Shown: positions 31,488 through 41,341 of the stretch, in pieces
Numbering within the stretch: position 1 is the stretch's first letter
Layout of the letters: each line of letters begins with the position of its first letter
Assembly (NCBI GenBank): GCA_016182965.1
Contig: JACPFM010000181.1
Coordinates: forward strand, 1 to 49,336
Source of the DNA: Deltaproteobacteria bacterium
Lineage (GTDB): Bacteria > Myxococcota_A > Polyangia > Polyangiales > JADJMO01
Length of the DNA stretch: 49,336 nucleotides
Direction of reading: 5' to 3'
Position numbers and translations under genes: made by a program
Notes under the pieces: model-generated
Seen by the model: the letters and a program-made list of their open reading frames with translations, nothing else
Databases searched by the model: none
Told to the model about the DNA's origin: nothing

Positions 31488-33656
31488 TCAGCCGAGCGTG
31501 CCCTCGATCACCGACGCGTCCTCGCCGACCGTCAGGAGCCGGTCGAGCCGCGGCGCGATGCGCACGAGGTTGGTCTGCACCGGCAGATCGACCGGCACGC
31601 GCCGCCACGCGTGGGTGACGTCGCGGCGGAGCACGCGCGCGTTGGCGCTGCAGGTCCACGCCGCGCCGTCGGCTGCGAGCGCGACGTCGAGGAGATCTTG
31701 CGTGGTGCCGACCTTCTCGAGGTCGGTGCGATCGTCGTGGCCGAGCTGCACCGAGAGCGCGTGGCCGCCGGTGCCGACCGCGAAGACCGAGGCGCCGCCG
31801 CCACGCGAGGGCGAGGCGACGATCGCGCGGAGGTGCCCCGAGCGCTCCCACGCGATGCGCGTGAGGCCGGTGTCGTCGACGCGCACGAGCGCGCCGCCGT
31901 CGCCGCACGCGAACGCGATGCGGTCGTCCAGGAAGGCCACGCCGCGCAGCGGGCCGAGATCGGGCACCTCGAAGGTGCGGCGCCAGCCGGAGCTCAGCGC
32001 CTCGACGATGATCGCGTGCCCCCGCGACGCGCGCGCGCCGACCGCGAAGACCACCTGCCCGGCGGGATCGGCGGCGACGCCGTGGAACACCACGTCGGGA
32101 TCGGGGTAGCGCCGCACGTCCCACAGCGCGCCGCCGTGGAGGAACGCCACGAGCCCGCCCTCGCCGACGCAGGCGTGCGCGGCGCCGGCCAGCCGGGTCA
32201 TCGCGCGCAGCTCGTTGGGCGCGAGCCCGATGGGCAGGGCGACGCTCGACCAGCCGCTCGGCGACCACTGCACGAGCCCCGCGTTGCCGAGCGTGAGGAC
32301 CTCGCGGAGATCGTCGGAGAACGTCACGTCGCGCACGAGCGCGCCGGGGTTGCCGTGGGACAGCACGCGGAACGACCACGCGCGCAGATCGGCCGGATCG
32401 CGCGGCCCGTACCGGCCCGACATGCTCGGCACCGGCGGCGAGAGCGGCACGTGCGGCCGGTGCCCGGGGATGGGCTGCGAGATCCCCGGCGCGCCGATCG
32501 GCGGCGTGCCCATCGCGCGCGCCGGAAGCGCCGGCTGCGGCGGCGGCGGCTGCGAGGGAGAGACGCGGTAGACGGGCGGCGGCGGCTGCGAGGGCGAGCG
32601 ATACGAGCCGGAAGGATCGGTGGGCGTGCCGTGCCCGGGCATCGTCCCGGCGACCGCGGTGACCGCGGAGATGTCGACCGGGCCGACGCCCTCGGCCTCG
32701 CGCAGCATCGCGTCGATCTGCTCCCACACGGCGGTGATCGACTGCGGGCGCTGCTCCGGCTCGGGCGCGAGCATCCGATCGAGGTAGGCGTCGAGCCGCT
32801 GCACGATGTCGGCGCGGCTCTGCAGCTCGAGCGGCAGCGTGCTGGTGCGCTGCGCGAGGCGCATGCGGTTGCCGGTGCCGATGCGCCGAAGGGCCTCGAA
32901 CGGGTTGGCGCTGGTCGCCGGGTACGCCGGCGAGCCGGTGAGGAGCTCGAAGACGATCGCCCCGTAGGAGAAGACGTCGGTGGCCGGGCCGACGCGCGGG
33001 TTGCCGGGCTCGTACTGCTCGGGCGGCGCGTAGGAGAGGCTGACGCCGGCGAGCGACTGCGTGGCGGTCGCGCGCAGATCGATGACCTTCACCAGGCCGA
33101 AGTCGGTGACCTTGGCGACCTCGCGACCGGCCTCGTTGGAGATGAGGATGTTGGAGGGCTTCAGATCGCGGTGGATGAGGCCCTGCGCGTGGACGATCTC
33201 GAGCGCGGCGCGGATCTCCTTGAGGATGCGCCGCGTGCGCCGCAGCGCGAGTCCGAAGCCGCGCTGCCGATCGATGACCTCGTGCAGCGACTCGCCGTGC
33301 ACGTACTCCATCACGGTGAACGGCAGCAGCACGTGATCGTGCGTCGACAGCGCGAGCGGGAAGTTCGCCTCGCCGTGATCGTAGAAGCGGACGATGAACG
33401 GGCTCGGGTTCGACTGCGACAGGCGCTTGAGGATGTCGGCCTCGCGCCGGAAGCGATCGAGCGCGTCGCGCGTCGCCGAGTCGGGGCGCAGCACCTTGAT
33501 GACGACGGGGAACCCCTCGGCGTCGTCGTAGCTCGCGCGGAAGACCCAGCCCTGGCCGCCCTCGCCGATCGGCGCCTGGACGTAGTACCGCGCGGTCGTC
33601 CCTTTCAGGATCGTTCCGAGCAGCACGCGCGCGTCGAGCGGAGCGATGGGGACCAT
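31488..33656 (-). CDS. Ser/Thr protein kinase with C-terminal propeller-like domain
   Basis: 722 residues. Kinase about 24-300: glycine loop IGEGGQGWVF, Lys54 (VVIKV), HRDLKPSN with Asp164, DFG Asp185 and PPEQ. A Pro/Ser/Gln linker (about 340-415) is followed by about 300 residues of repeated strands (DVTFSDDLREVLTLGN, GVAADPAGQVVFAVGA, GVAFLDDRIAFACGDGG, DVALAADGAAWTCS) that look like a beta-propeller of the WD40 or YCF48 sort. There is no membrane helix, so it acts in the cytoplasm. It starts four bases after the CTP synthase stop, so the two are co-transcribed. The propeller probably binds a partner or substrate. Confidence 0.92.
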   Translation of the reverse strand: MVPIAPLDARVLLGTILKGTTARYYVQAPIGEGGQGWVFRASYDDAEGFPVVIKVLRPDSATRDALDRFRREADILKRLSQSNPSPFIVRFYDHGEANFPLALSTHDHVLLPFTVMEYVHGESLHEVIDRQRGFGLALRRTRRILKEIRAALEIVHAQGLIHRDLKPSNILISNEAGREVAKVTDFGLVKVIDLRATATQSLAGVSLSYAPPEQYEPGNPRVGPATDVFSYGAIVFELLTGSPAYPATSANPFEALRRIGTGNRMRLAQRTSTLPLELQSRADIVQRLDAYLDRMLAPEPEQRPQSITAVWEQIDAMLREAEGVGPVDISAVTAVAGTMPGHGTPTDPSGSYRSPSQPPPPVYRVSPSQPPPPQPALPARAMGTPPIGAPGISQPIPGHRPHVPLSPPVPSMSGRYGPRDPADLRAWSFRVLSHGNPGALVRDVTFSDDLREVLTLGNAGLVQWSPSGWSSVALPIGLAPNELRAMTRLAGAAHACVGEGGLVAFLHGGALWDVRRYPDPDVVFHGVAADPAGQVVFAVGARASRGHAIIVEALSSGWRRTFEVPDLGPLRGVAFLDDRIAFACGDGGALVRVDDTGLTRIAWERSGHLRAIVASPSRGGGASVFAVGTGGHALSVQLGHDDRTDLEKVGTTQDLLDVALAADGAAWTCSANARVLRRDVTHAWRRVPVDLPVQTNLVRIAPRLDRLLTVGEDASVIEGTLG

Positions 33657-33660
33657 CGAC

Positions 33661-35337
<1,677 letters not shown>

Positions 35338-35674
35338 CGCGCTGCCTCACAAATCAGGCACGGGCCTGCCGAAGGACAGACCCTGGTCACGAACCAACCG
35401 ACCGGCGACGAGGGCCGCCCGCCAGGCCCGACTTGGGCCGGAGCGCGCGCGCCTCCCGACGGCGGGTTCGATTCGCTCGTCGGAATCCCAGGCTACTGAT
35501 CCGACCGTCGTCTGTCGAGCGTCGCCGCGGAGATCGTGGCTCTGCCGTTCCAGTTGGATACCGGATGGATGCCGTATGCACCCGGCGCTCACATCGGCTA
35601 TGGTCCCGGCCCCCTCTCTCACCGCGCGCGTGCAGGCACCGCGCTCGTGCAGGCAAGCGGGTCCTGGAGACGTC
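35338..35674. other. Divergent intergenic region upstream of pyrG
   Basis: 337 bases between pyrG (minus) and the coiled-coil gene (plus), so it must hold both promoters. No clear -35/-10 pair or palindrome stands out, and no frame in it looks like a real gene. Confidence 0.4.
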
Positions 35675-35941
35675 ATGGATCTGAAGCAGAAGCTCATGCA
35701 AGAAGGCATGAAGCTCATGTCCAACCCGAAAGTCATGAAGCTCATGCAGGATGAGCGCGTGATGAAGGCGGTCATGGGCGCGATGTCGCTGCCGGCGAAG
35801 GTCTCGACCGCGACCGAGCAGGTCGGCGAGAAGGTCGCCAAGTCGCTGAACATGGCGACCGCGCGCGAGGTGAAGGACCTCAAGCGCACCATCCGCAAGC
35901 TCGAAGAACAAGTCGAGACGATGAAGAAGAACGGCGGCTGA
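35675..35941 (+). CDS. Small coiled-coil protein, phasin-like
   Basis: 88 residues from ATG 35675. The first half is Met/Lys-rich helix (MKLMSNPKVMKLMQDERVMKA); the second is a basic coiled coil (REVKDLKRTIRKLEEQVETM). Similar short proteins in Myxococcota resemble phasin or PHA-granule-associated proteins, but the match is by composition only. A CHAD-domain gene, which elsewhere associates with polyphosphate or PHA granules, starts 7 bases after its stop, and that neighbour supports a granule role. Confidence in the gene is higher than in the role. Confidence 0.75.
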   Translation: MDLKQKLMQEGMKLMSNPKVMKLMQDERVMKAVMGAMSLPAKVSTATEQVGEKVAKSLNMATAREVKDLKRTIRKLEEQVETMKKNGG

Positions 35942-35948
35942 GGCCGCC

Positions 35949-36872
35949 GTGGCGTTCGCCTTCGCAGCGGGCGAACACGTCGACATCGGCGCCCGCCGCC
36001 TCGCGCGCGAGGGCGCCGATCGGGTTTTGCTCGCGCTCGAGGGTGCACCGGACGGCGCGAACGGCGCGGGCGCTTCGGACGGAGACGCTGCGCGCGACGA
36101 AGAAGGCGGCGACGAGCGCGCCGTCCACGACGCGCGGCGCACGCTCAAGCGGCTCCGCGCGCTCGTCCGTCTGTTGCGCGGCGCGATCGGCGACGCGCGA
36201 CGCGAAGCCAACGGTCTCCTCGGCGACGCCGCGCGCGGGCTCTCCGGCGCGCGCGACGCGGCGGTGATGCTCCGCACGTTCGACTCGCTCATCGATGACC
36301 GGGACCACCGCGACGGGGACCGGGACCGCGACGCCACGAAGGTGCGCGCGAGCCTCCGCCGCGCGCGCACGCTCGCGAGCCGGCGCGCGGCCGACCGCGG
36401 GGCGGTGACCGCGAAGGTCCGCGCGTTCCGCGACTCGGTCGAGGGCTGGACCTTCACCGACCGCGGCTTCGACGCGCTCGAAGAGGGCGTGCGCCGCACC
36501 TACGGTGACGGCCGCAAGGCGCTGGTCGAGGCGCACGCCGCCGGCGAGACCGAGGTCCTGCACGCGCTCCGCAAACGGACCAAGGACCTGCAGTACCAGC
36601 TCGCGCTGCTGCGCGAGGCGTGGCCCGCGGTGATCGGCGGCTACCACGACGCGCTCACCGAGCTCGGCGAGCTGCTCGGCACCGACCACGATCTGGCGCT
36701 GCTGGCCGAGACGCTCGGCAGGCGCGGAGCGATCCCCCGGCGCTGGTCCGCGCGGATCGAGGAGCGCCGCCTGGCGATCCGCACGAAGGTCTTCCCGCTC
36801 GCCGAGCGCGTGTGGGTCGACTCTCCGAGCGCGTGGACGCGGCGCCTTTCGGCGTGGTGGGCGGTCGCGTGA
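35949..36872 (+). CDS. CHAD-domain protein
   Basis: 307 residues from a GTG 7 bases after the previous gene. CHAD hallmarks are present: VHDARRTLKRLRALVRLLR in the first helical bundle, ARDAAVMLRTFD, then in the second bundle LHALRKRTKDLQYQLALLR and LGTDHDLALLAE, with His and Lys/Arg side chains lining a basic pore. CHAD domains bind inorganic polyphosphate. The Asp/Arg-rich insertion (about 115-130) is variable in the family. No CYTH phosphatase domain is fused. Together with the phasin-like gene it suggests a storage-granule operon. Confidence 0.88.
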   Translation: MAFAFAAGEHVDIGARRLAREGADRVLLALEGAPDGANGAGASDGDAARDEEGGDERAVHDARRTLKRLRALVRLLRGAIGDARREANGLLGDAARGLSGARDAAVMLRTFDSLIDDRDHRDGDRDRDATKVRASLRRARTLASRRAADRGAVTAKVRAFRDSVEGWTFTDRGFDALEEGVRRTYGDGRKALVEAHAAGETEVLHALRKRTKDLQYQLALLREAWPAVIGGYHDALTELGELLGTDHDLALLAETLGRRGAIPRRWSARIEERRLAIRTKVFPLAERVWVDSPSAWTRRLSAWWAVA

Positions 36873-36895
36873 TCGGCACGCGCGGTCGAGGGTGA

Positions 36896-38338
36896 TCAGC
36901 ACGCGCGGTGCGGCGCGCCGCCCGGGAGGAAGATCTTCCCCGGGTTGAGCAGGCCCTTCGGATCGAACGCGTCTTTGATGCGGCGCTGCAGCGCGATGAG
37001 CTCCGGCGACTGCTCGAGCGGGAGGTACGGCGCCTTGAGCACGCCGATGCCGTGCTCGCCGCTGAGCGTGCCGCCGAGGGCGAGGGTCGCGTGGAACATC
37101 CGCTCGATCGCGCGGTCGACGCGCGGCAGATCGTCGTCGTGGTCCCACAGGAAGTTGACGTGCAGGTTGCCGTCGCCCGCGTGACCGTAGGCGAGCATGC
37201 GCACCTGCTCCTCGTCGCGGATGCGATCGCAGGCGGCGAGCAGCTCGGCCACCTTCGAGCGCGGGACCACGACGTCCTCCGAGAGCTTCGACTTGCACAG
37301 CCTGCGGACGGCCGGCGACAGCTCGCGGCGCGCGCTCCACAGCCGCGCGCGCTGCGCCTCGTCTTGCGCGACCACCACGTCGATCGCCCCGGCCGAGACG
37401 CAGGCGTCGCCGATCTGCTCGAGGAGCGGGTCGAGATCGCCGACGCCGTCGATCTCGATCAGCAGCAGCGCGCTCGCGCGCTCGTCGATCGCCGCCCCGT
37501 TGGCGCGCAGCGCGACGAGCGCGCCGTCGTCGACGAGCTCGAGGCACCGCGGCTGCAGGCCTCGCGCGACGATCTCGCTGACGCACTTGCCTGCGTGCGC
37601 GACGGCGGAGAACAGCGCGACCAGCGTGCGCACCGCGGTCGGCTTCGGGAGCAGCCGCAGCGTCAGCTCGGTGAACACCGCGAGGGTGCCCTCGCTGCCG
37701 ACCATCGTCGCGACCACGTCGTAGCCGGTGACGCCCTTCACCGTGCGTCGCCCGGCCCGCAGGCGCGTGCCGCCCATGAGCACCGCCTCGCAGCCGAGCA
37801 CGTACTCGCGGGTCACCCCGTACTTGAACGCGCTCGGACCGCCCGCGTTCTCGGCGACGTTGCCGCCGACGGCGCAGTAGCCGAGCGAGCTCGGATCGAC
37901 CGGGTAGAAGAGGCCCTCTGCTTCGACGGCCTTCATCATGTCGCCGAGCACGACGCCCGGTTCGACGACGACCAGCAGGTCTTCGCGCGCGATCTCCTTG
38001 ATGCCCCGCATGCCCTCGAGCGCGAGGACGACGCCGCCCGCGACCGGCACCGCCCCGCCCGTCCGCCCGCTGCCTCCCCCGCGCGGGGTGACGGGGACCT
38101 CGTGCTGCTCGCAGATGCGCAGGCACGTGACGACGTCGTCGCTGTCGGTCGCGAGCACCACGCCGTCGGGCACCTGCGGCGCCGTCTCCGACTCGTCGCG
38201 CGCGTACGCCTCGCAACGCGCGCGCGCCTCGCGCGCCGACAGCACCTTCGATCCGCCGAGCGCCCGGTCGAGCGCGATCACCGCCCGCTCGGCGCGCGCG
38301 GCGTCGACGCGCGGGATGTCGGGTTGCAGCGAGATCAT
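36896..38338 (-). CDS. FAD-binding 2-hydroxyacid oxidase/dehydrogenase (GlcD/D-LDH type)
   Basis: 480 residues from ATG 38338. FAD-binding PCMH domain about 60-240 (PVTPRGGGSGRTGGAVPVAGGVVL, VEPGVVLGDMM, GYCAVGGNVAENAGG). The C-terminal cap domain has the typical GHAGDGNLHVNF and LSGEHGIGVLK motifs, with metal-binding His residues. Such enzymes oxidise glycolate, D-lactate or related 2-hydroxyacids and pass electrons to quinone or another acceptor. No glcE/glcF partners are adjacent, favouring a single-subunit D-lactate-type enzyme. Frame upstream of the ATG is repeat DNA and not coding. Confidence 0.92.
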   Translation of the reverse strand: MISLQPDIPRVDAARAERAVIALDRALGGSKVLSAREARARCEAYARDESETAPQVPDGVVLATDSDDVVTCLRICEQHEVPVTPRGGGSGRTGGAVPVAGGVVLALEGMRGIKEIAREDLLVVVEPGVVLGDMMKAVEAEGLFYPVDPSSLGYCAVGGNVAENAGGPSAFKYGVTREYVLGCEAVLMGGTRLRAGRRTVKGVTGYDVVATMVGSEGTLAVFTELTLRLLPKPTAVRTLVALFSAVAHAGKCVSEIVARGLQPRCLELVDDGALVALRANGAAIDERASALLLIEIDGVGDLDPLLEQIGDACVSAGAIDVVVAQDEAQRARLWSARRELSPAVRRLCKSKLSEDVVVPRSKVAELLAACDRIRDEEQVRMLAYGHAGDGNLHVNFLWDHDDDLPRVDRAIERMFHATLALGGTLSGEHGIGVLKAPYLPLEQSPELIALQRRIKDAFDPKGLLNPGKIFLPGGAPHRAC

Positions 38339-38616
38339 GAGGGGTAGATAGCCTCCGTACGCGCGGCGCTCCAGTGCCGGCCCAGCTGGAAGCGGACGCG
38401 GGCAGGGCAAGGGGAAGCGAACGCTCACGCGAAAGGGGTAGGCGAACGCGAACGCGAACGCGAACGCGAACGCGAACGCGAACGCGAAGGCGCACGCGGA
38501 CGCGAACGCGGACGCGGGGGCGGACGCGAACGCGAAAGGGGAGGCGGACGCGGGGGCGGCAGCGCACGCGACGGGAGGCGGGCAGGCGGGGGGGTGCCCC
38601 TCGGAGTCGGGCCGAG
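38339..38616. other. Repeat-rich intergenic region
   Basis: No gene. It is dominated by GCGAAC hexamers and imperfect GCGGAC variants, which translate to Thr-Arg dipeptide runs and are not protein-like. Confidence 0.55.
38442..38483. repeat. Seven perfect GCGAAC hexamers
   Basis: Seven tandem copies without interruption, then degenerate copies (GCGGAC, GCGAAA) to about 38580. Copy number is likely to vary between strains. Confidence 0.8.
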
Positions 38617-38636
38617 TTGCTGAACACGTTCAGCAA
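38617..38636. repeat. GTTCAGC palindrome, copy 1
   Basis: TTGCTGAAC and GTTCAGCAA, 9-bp arms around AC. First of four copies in 280 bases; preceded by GGGCCGAG as is copy 4. Confidence 0.7.
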
Positions 38637-38744
38637 GAGGCCATCGTGGCGTGCGGCCAGGCGGAATCCGGGCGAATGTCGGGCCGCGGCCGCGATTCGT
38701 AAGGGAAAATGCGACCGAACGAAGAGCGAACGCACGGTCACGGT

Positions 38745-38764
38745 TTGTTGAACGGGTTCAGCAG
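38745..38764. repeat. GTTCAGC palindrome, copy 2
   Basis: TTGTTGAAC and GTTCAGCAG around GG; the left arm has one change from the consensus. Confidence 0.65.
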
Positions 38765-38811
38765 TTCGGGCGCGGTCCGTGCAGTCCCCGTCGACGCGGG
38801 GGCGCGGCGAA

Positions 38812-38831
38812 TTGCTGAACGCGTTCAACCT
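38812..38831. repeat. GTTCAGC palindrome, copy 3
   Basis: TTGCTGAAC and GTTCAACCT around GC; the right arm is degenerate at its end. Confidence 0.65.
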
Positions 38832-38875
38832 CGGGTTCGGCCGAGATTTGCGGGGTTTCGAGCGATAGGGCCGAG

Positions 38876-38895
38876 TTGCTGAACACGTTCAGCGA
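38876..38895. repeat. GTTCAGC palindrome, copy 4
   Basis: TTGCTGAAC and GTTCAGCGA around AC, preceded by GGGCCGAG as in copy 1. The distance to the kinase-FGE start codon is about 266 bases. Confidence 0.7.
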
Positions 38896-38945
38896 TGTGG
38901 GACGGCAATCTGGGTGGGGGCACCCGCGTTGCCCGCACCGGGCGC

Positions 38946-39034
38946 CCTCCGCAACCTGCCGCGCCCCCGCAGCCTGCCGCGCCTCCGCAACCTGCCGCGC
39001 CCCCGCGACTGCCGCGCTGCTGCGACCTGCCGCG
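38946..39034. repeat. Five 18-bp tandem repeats
   Basis: Units of the form CCTCCGCAACCTGCCGCG, alternating CCTCC and CCCCC starts; the fourth unit is one base short, which breaks any reading frame through the array. It lies in the 5' region of the kinase-FGE gene. Confidence 0.7.
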
Positions 39035-39161
39035 CCTGCGCCACCGCGTGCACCCGGTTGCCGGGCGCCGCGTGCGGCGGGGGAGCGGTACTCGACCGGG
39101 CGCGGCCGCGGCAATACAGCCGATCTCGCCCGGAGCGGCGACGGTGGTACGGTCAGGGGCG

Positions 39162-41090
39162 ATGGCTCGGTTGGTCACGCTCACGCCCGGCAGCGTCTTC
39201 GCCGGGCAGTTCCGGGTCATCCGGCCGCTGGCCGAGGGCGGGATGGGCGCGGTCTACGAGGTCGAGCAGGTCGGCACCGGCGCATTGCGCGCGCTCAAGA
39301 TCATGCACCCGCAGCTCGTCACCGACGAGAAGCTGCGCGCTCGGTTCGTGCAAGAGGCGCGGGTCAGCGCGCTGATCGAGAGCGATCACGTCGTGCAGGT
39401 GGTGGGCGCGGGCGTCGATCCCGACACCTCGGTGCCGTGGCTCGCGATGGAGCTGCTCAAGGGCGAGACGCTCGCGTCGCTGCTGCAGCGGCGCGGGACG
39501 CTCGCTTTGTGGGAGCTCCGCGAGATCTTCTCGCAGCTGTGTCACGCGCTGACGGCGGCGCACGACGGCGGCGTGGTCCACCGCGATCTGAAGCCCGAGA
39601 ACATCTTCCTCGGCGTCGCGCGGCGCGAGGGCGTCGCGTTCACCGTGAAGGTCCTCGACTTCGGGATCGCCAAGCTGGTCGCCGAGGCGCACCACACGCA
39701 CACCGCGGCCATCGGCACGCCGTTGTGGATGGCGCCGGAGCAGACCGAGGTCGGCATGGCCGTGCGTCCGGCGACCGACGTGTGGGCGCTCGGGCTGCTC
39801 GCGTTCTACTGCCTGACCGGCTTCCACTACTGGCGCGTGGCGAACTCGGAGCGCATCTCGGCGGCGGCGCTGCTTCGCGAGGTCGTGCTCGATCCGATCG
39901 CGGCCGCGAGCGATCGGGCCACGGAGTACGGCCGCGGCGATCGGATCCCACCGGGCTTCGATGCGTGGTTCGAGCGGTGCGTGGTGCGCGAGAGCGACAA
40001 GCGCTTCGCGTCGGCGCGCGAGGCGCGCGAGGCGCTCGAGAGGGTGCTGACGATCGCGAGCACCGGGCCGCTCGCCATCCTGCCGCCGGTGCGCGCGGCG
40101 GGCATGCTCCTGCACCCGACGCCGCCGACCTCGACGGACGATCTCTCGCGCGGCGCGACGCTGGCGGCGCCGACCCCCGGCAACCCGCCGCCGCGCGCGC
40201 GCACCGGCGAGCCGGTCGCCGAGGACCTCGACGGCGATCCGCCGGTGCCCGTGCACGGCTCGTCGCGCGCCGTGCTGGCCGTCGGCGCGGTCCTGGTGCT
40301 CGGCGCGCTGGTCGGCGGCGGGATGTGGGCGAGGAGCGCGATCTCCAAGGAGCCGGCGTCCGGCGCGGCGAGCGTCGCCAGCGTCAACAAGACGACCTCC
40401 AGCGCCTTCGACGTGCCGAAGACGGTCTTCAAGCCCTGCCCGCCCGGGATGGCGCAGGTCCCCGGCGGCACGTTCTTCATGAGCAGCAAGGGCGATCACA
40501 CCACCGTCGCGCCGTTCTGCATCGACGTGCACGAGGTGCGGGCGGCGGACTTCGCCGAGTGCGTGAAGAAGGGCCACTGCAGCTACACGCCGGTCAGCGG
40601 CGATCCCTTCTGCAACTACGGCGTGAAGAGCAAGGACCGGCACCCGATCAACTGCGTCGACTGGGATCAGGCGGCGGCGTACTGCCACGCGGTCGCCAAG
40701 CGCCTGCCGACGATGGACGAGTGGGAGTGGACGGCGCGCGACGGCGAGGCGGGATCGACGTTCCCGTGGGGCGACGATCCGCCGAAGGATCAGCTCTGCT
40801 GGTCGGGCTCTCTGAAGCGCGCGGCGCTCGGCACCTGCGAGGTCGGCACGCACCTCGCCGGCACCGGCAAGCTGTCGGTGCACGATCTCGCCGGCAACGT
40901 CGCCGAGTGGGTCGACGCCGCGCCGGGCACCCACGAGTCGGTGCGGCCGCTGCTCGGCGATCACTGGCTGAACGAGACGCCCTCGTTCGCGAAGGACCTC
41001 TCCGGCCGCACCAGCGTCGCGACACGGCTCGTCGCACGCAAGCTGCACCAGGGTACGATCGGGTTCCGCTGCGCGCTGACGCCGGATTGA
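39162..41090 (+). CDS. Ser/Thr kinase fused to a formylglycine-generating-enzyme (FGE-sulfatase) domain
   Basis: 642 residues. Start ATG 39162 puts the kinase at about 17-285: LAEGGMGAVY, Lys46 (RALKIM), HRDLKPEN with Asp142, DFGIAKL and APEQ. One membrane helix follows (about 369-389), so the C-terminus is outside. Residues about 425-642 form an FGE/SUMF1-like domain (MAQVPGGTFFMSS, CIDVHEVRAADFAECV, NCVDWDQAAAYCHAVAKRLPT, EWEWTARDG, FPWGDDPP, VHDLAGNVAEWVDA, IGFRCAL). In such kinase fusions the FGE-like fold usually acts as a sensor rather than an enzyme. The upstream frame is repeat DNA. Confidence 0.93.
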   Translation: MARLVTLTPGSVFAGQFRVIRPLAEGGMGAVYEVEQVGTGALRALKIMHPQLVTDEKLRARFVQEARVSALIESDHVVQVVGAGVDPDTSVPWLAMELLKGETLASLLQRRGTLALWELREIFSQLCHALTAAHDGGVVHRDLKPENIFLGVARREGVAFTVKVLDFGIAKLVAEAHHTHTAAIGTPLWMAPEQTEVGMAVRPATDVWALGLLAFYCLTGFHYWRVANSERISAAALLREVVLDPIAAASDRATEYGRGDRIPPGFDAWFERCVVRESDKRFASAREAREALERVLTIASTGPLAILPPVRAAGMLLHPTPPTSTDDLSRGATLAAPTPGNPPPRARTGEPVAEDLDGDPPVPVHGSSRAVLAVGAVLVLGALVGGGMWARSAISKEPASGAASVASVNKTTSSAFDVPKTVFKPCPPGMAQVPGGTFFMSSKGDHTTVAPFCIDVHEVRAADFAECVKKGHCSYTPVSGDPFCNYGVKSKDRHPINCVDWDQAAAYCHAVAKRLPTMDEWEWTARDGEAGSTFPWGDDPPKDQLCWSGSLKRAALGTCEVGTHLAGTGKLSVHDLAGNVAEWVDAAPGTHESVRPLLGDHWLNETPSFAKDLSGRTSVATRLVARKLHQGTIGFRCALTPD

Positions 41091-41093
41091 GAA

Positions 41094-41291
41094 GTCTAGA
41101 GTCTAGAGTCTAGAGTCTAGAGTCCCGGAGTCTGCAGGCTGGAGTCCGCCCGGAAACGAGTGCGCGTCTCGCCGTGGAGGTGGAGGCCCGCGCGCGTTGA
41201 TCGACCCGAGGCGCGGGTCTTGGCAACGATCGCTCACCACGTTCCCGAGAATCGCAGCGGCTGATCGGACTCTAGACTGTAGACTCTAGAC
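41094..41291. repeat. Inverted pair of TAGACTC heptamers
   Basis: Four GTCTAGA units (41094-41124) directly after the kinase-FGE stop face TAGACTC/TAGACTG units (41267-41291) just before the terminator of the convergent PQQ gene. CTAG-containing sequence is generally scarce in bacterial genomes, which makes the array conspicuous. Confidence 0.75.
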
Positions 41292-41331
41292 CCCCAAAAC
41301 GACGACGGCCCCCGCGTCTTCCGCGGAGGCC
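41291..41331 (-). terminator. Intrinsic terminator of the HEAT/PQQ operon
   Basis: On the minus strand, a stem GGCC-t-CCGCG with CGCGG-g-GGCC is followed by GTCGTCGTTTTGG. It begins 10 bases after the PQQ-propeller stop codon. Confidence 0.7.
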
Positions 41332-41341
41332 GCCCCGGCGA

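Noticed and set aside
38374..38751. 125-codon frame with Thr-Arg repeats
   Set aside because: It is the translation of GCGAAC hexamers, with no ribosome-binding site or conserved part.
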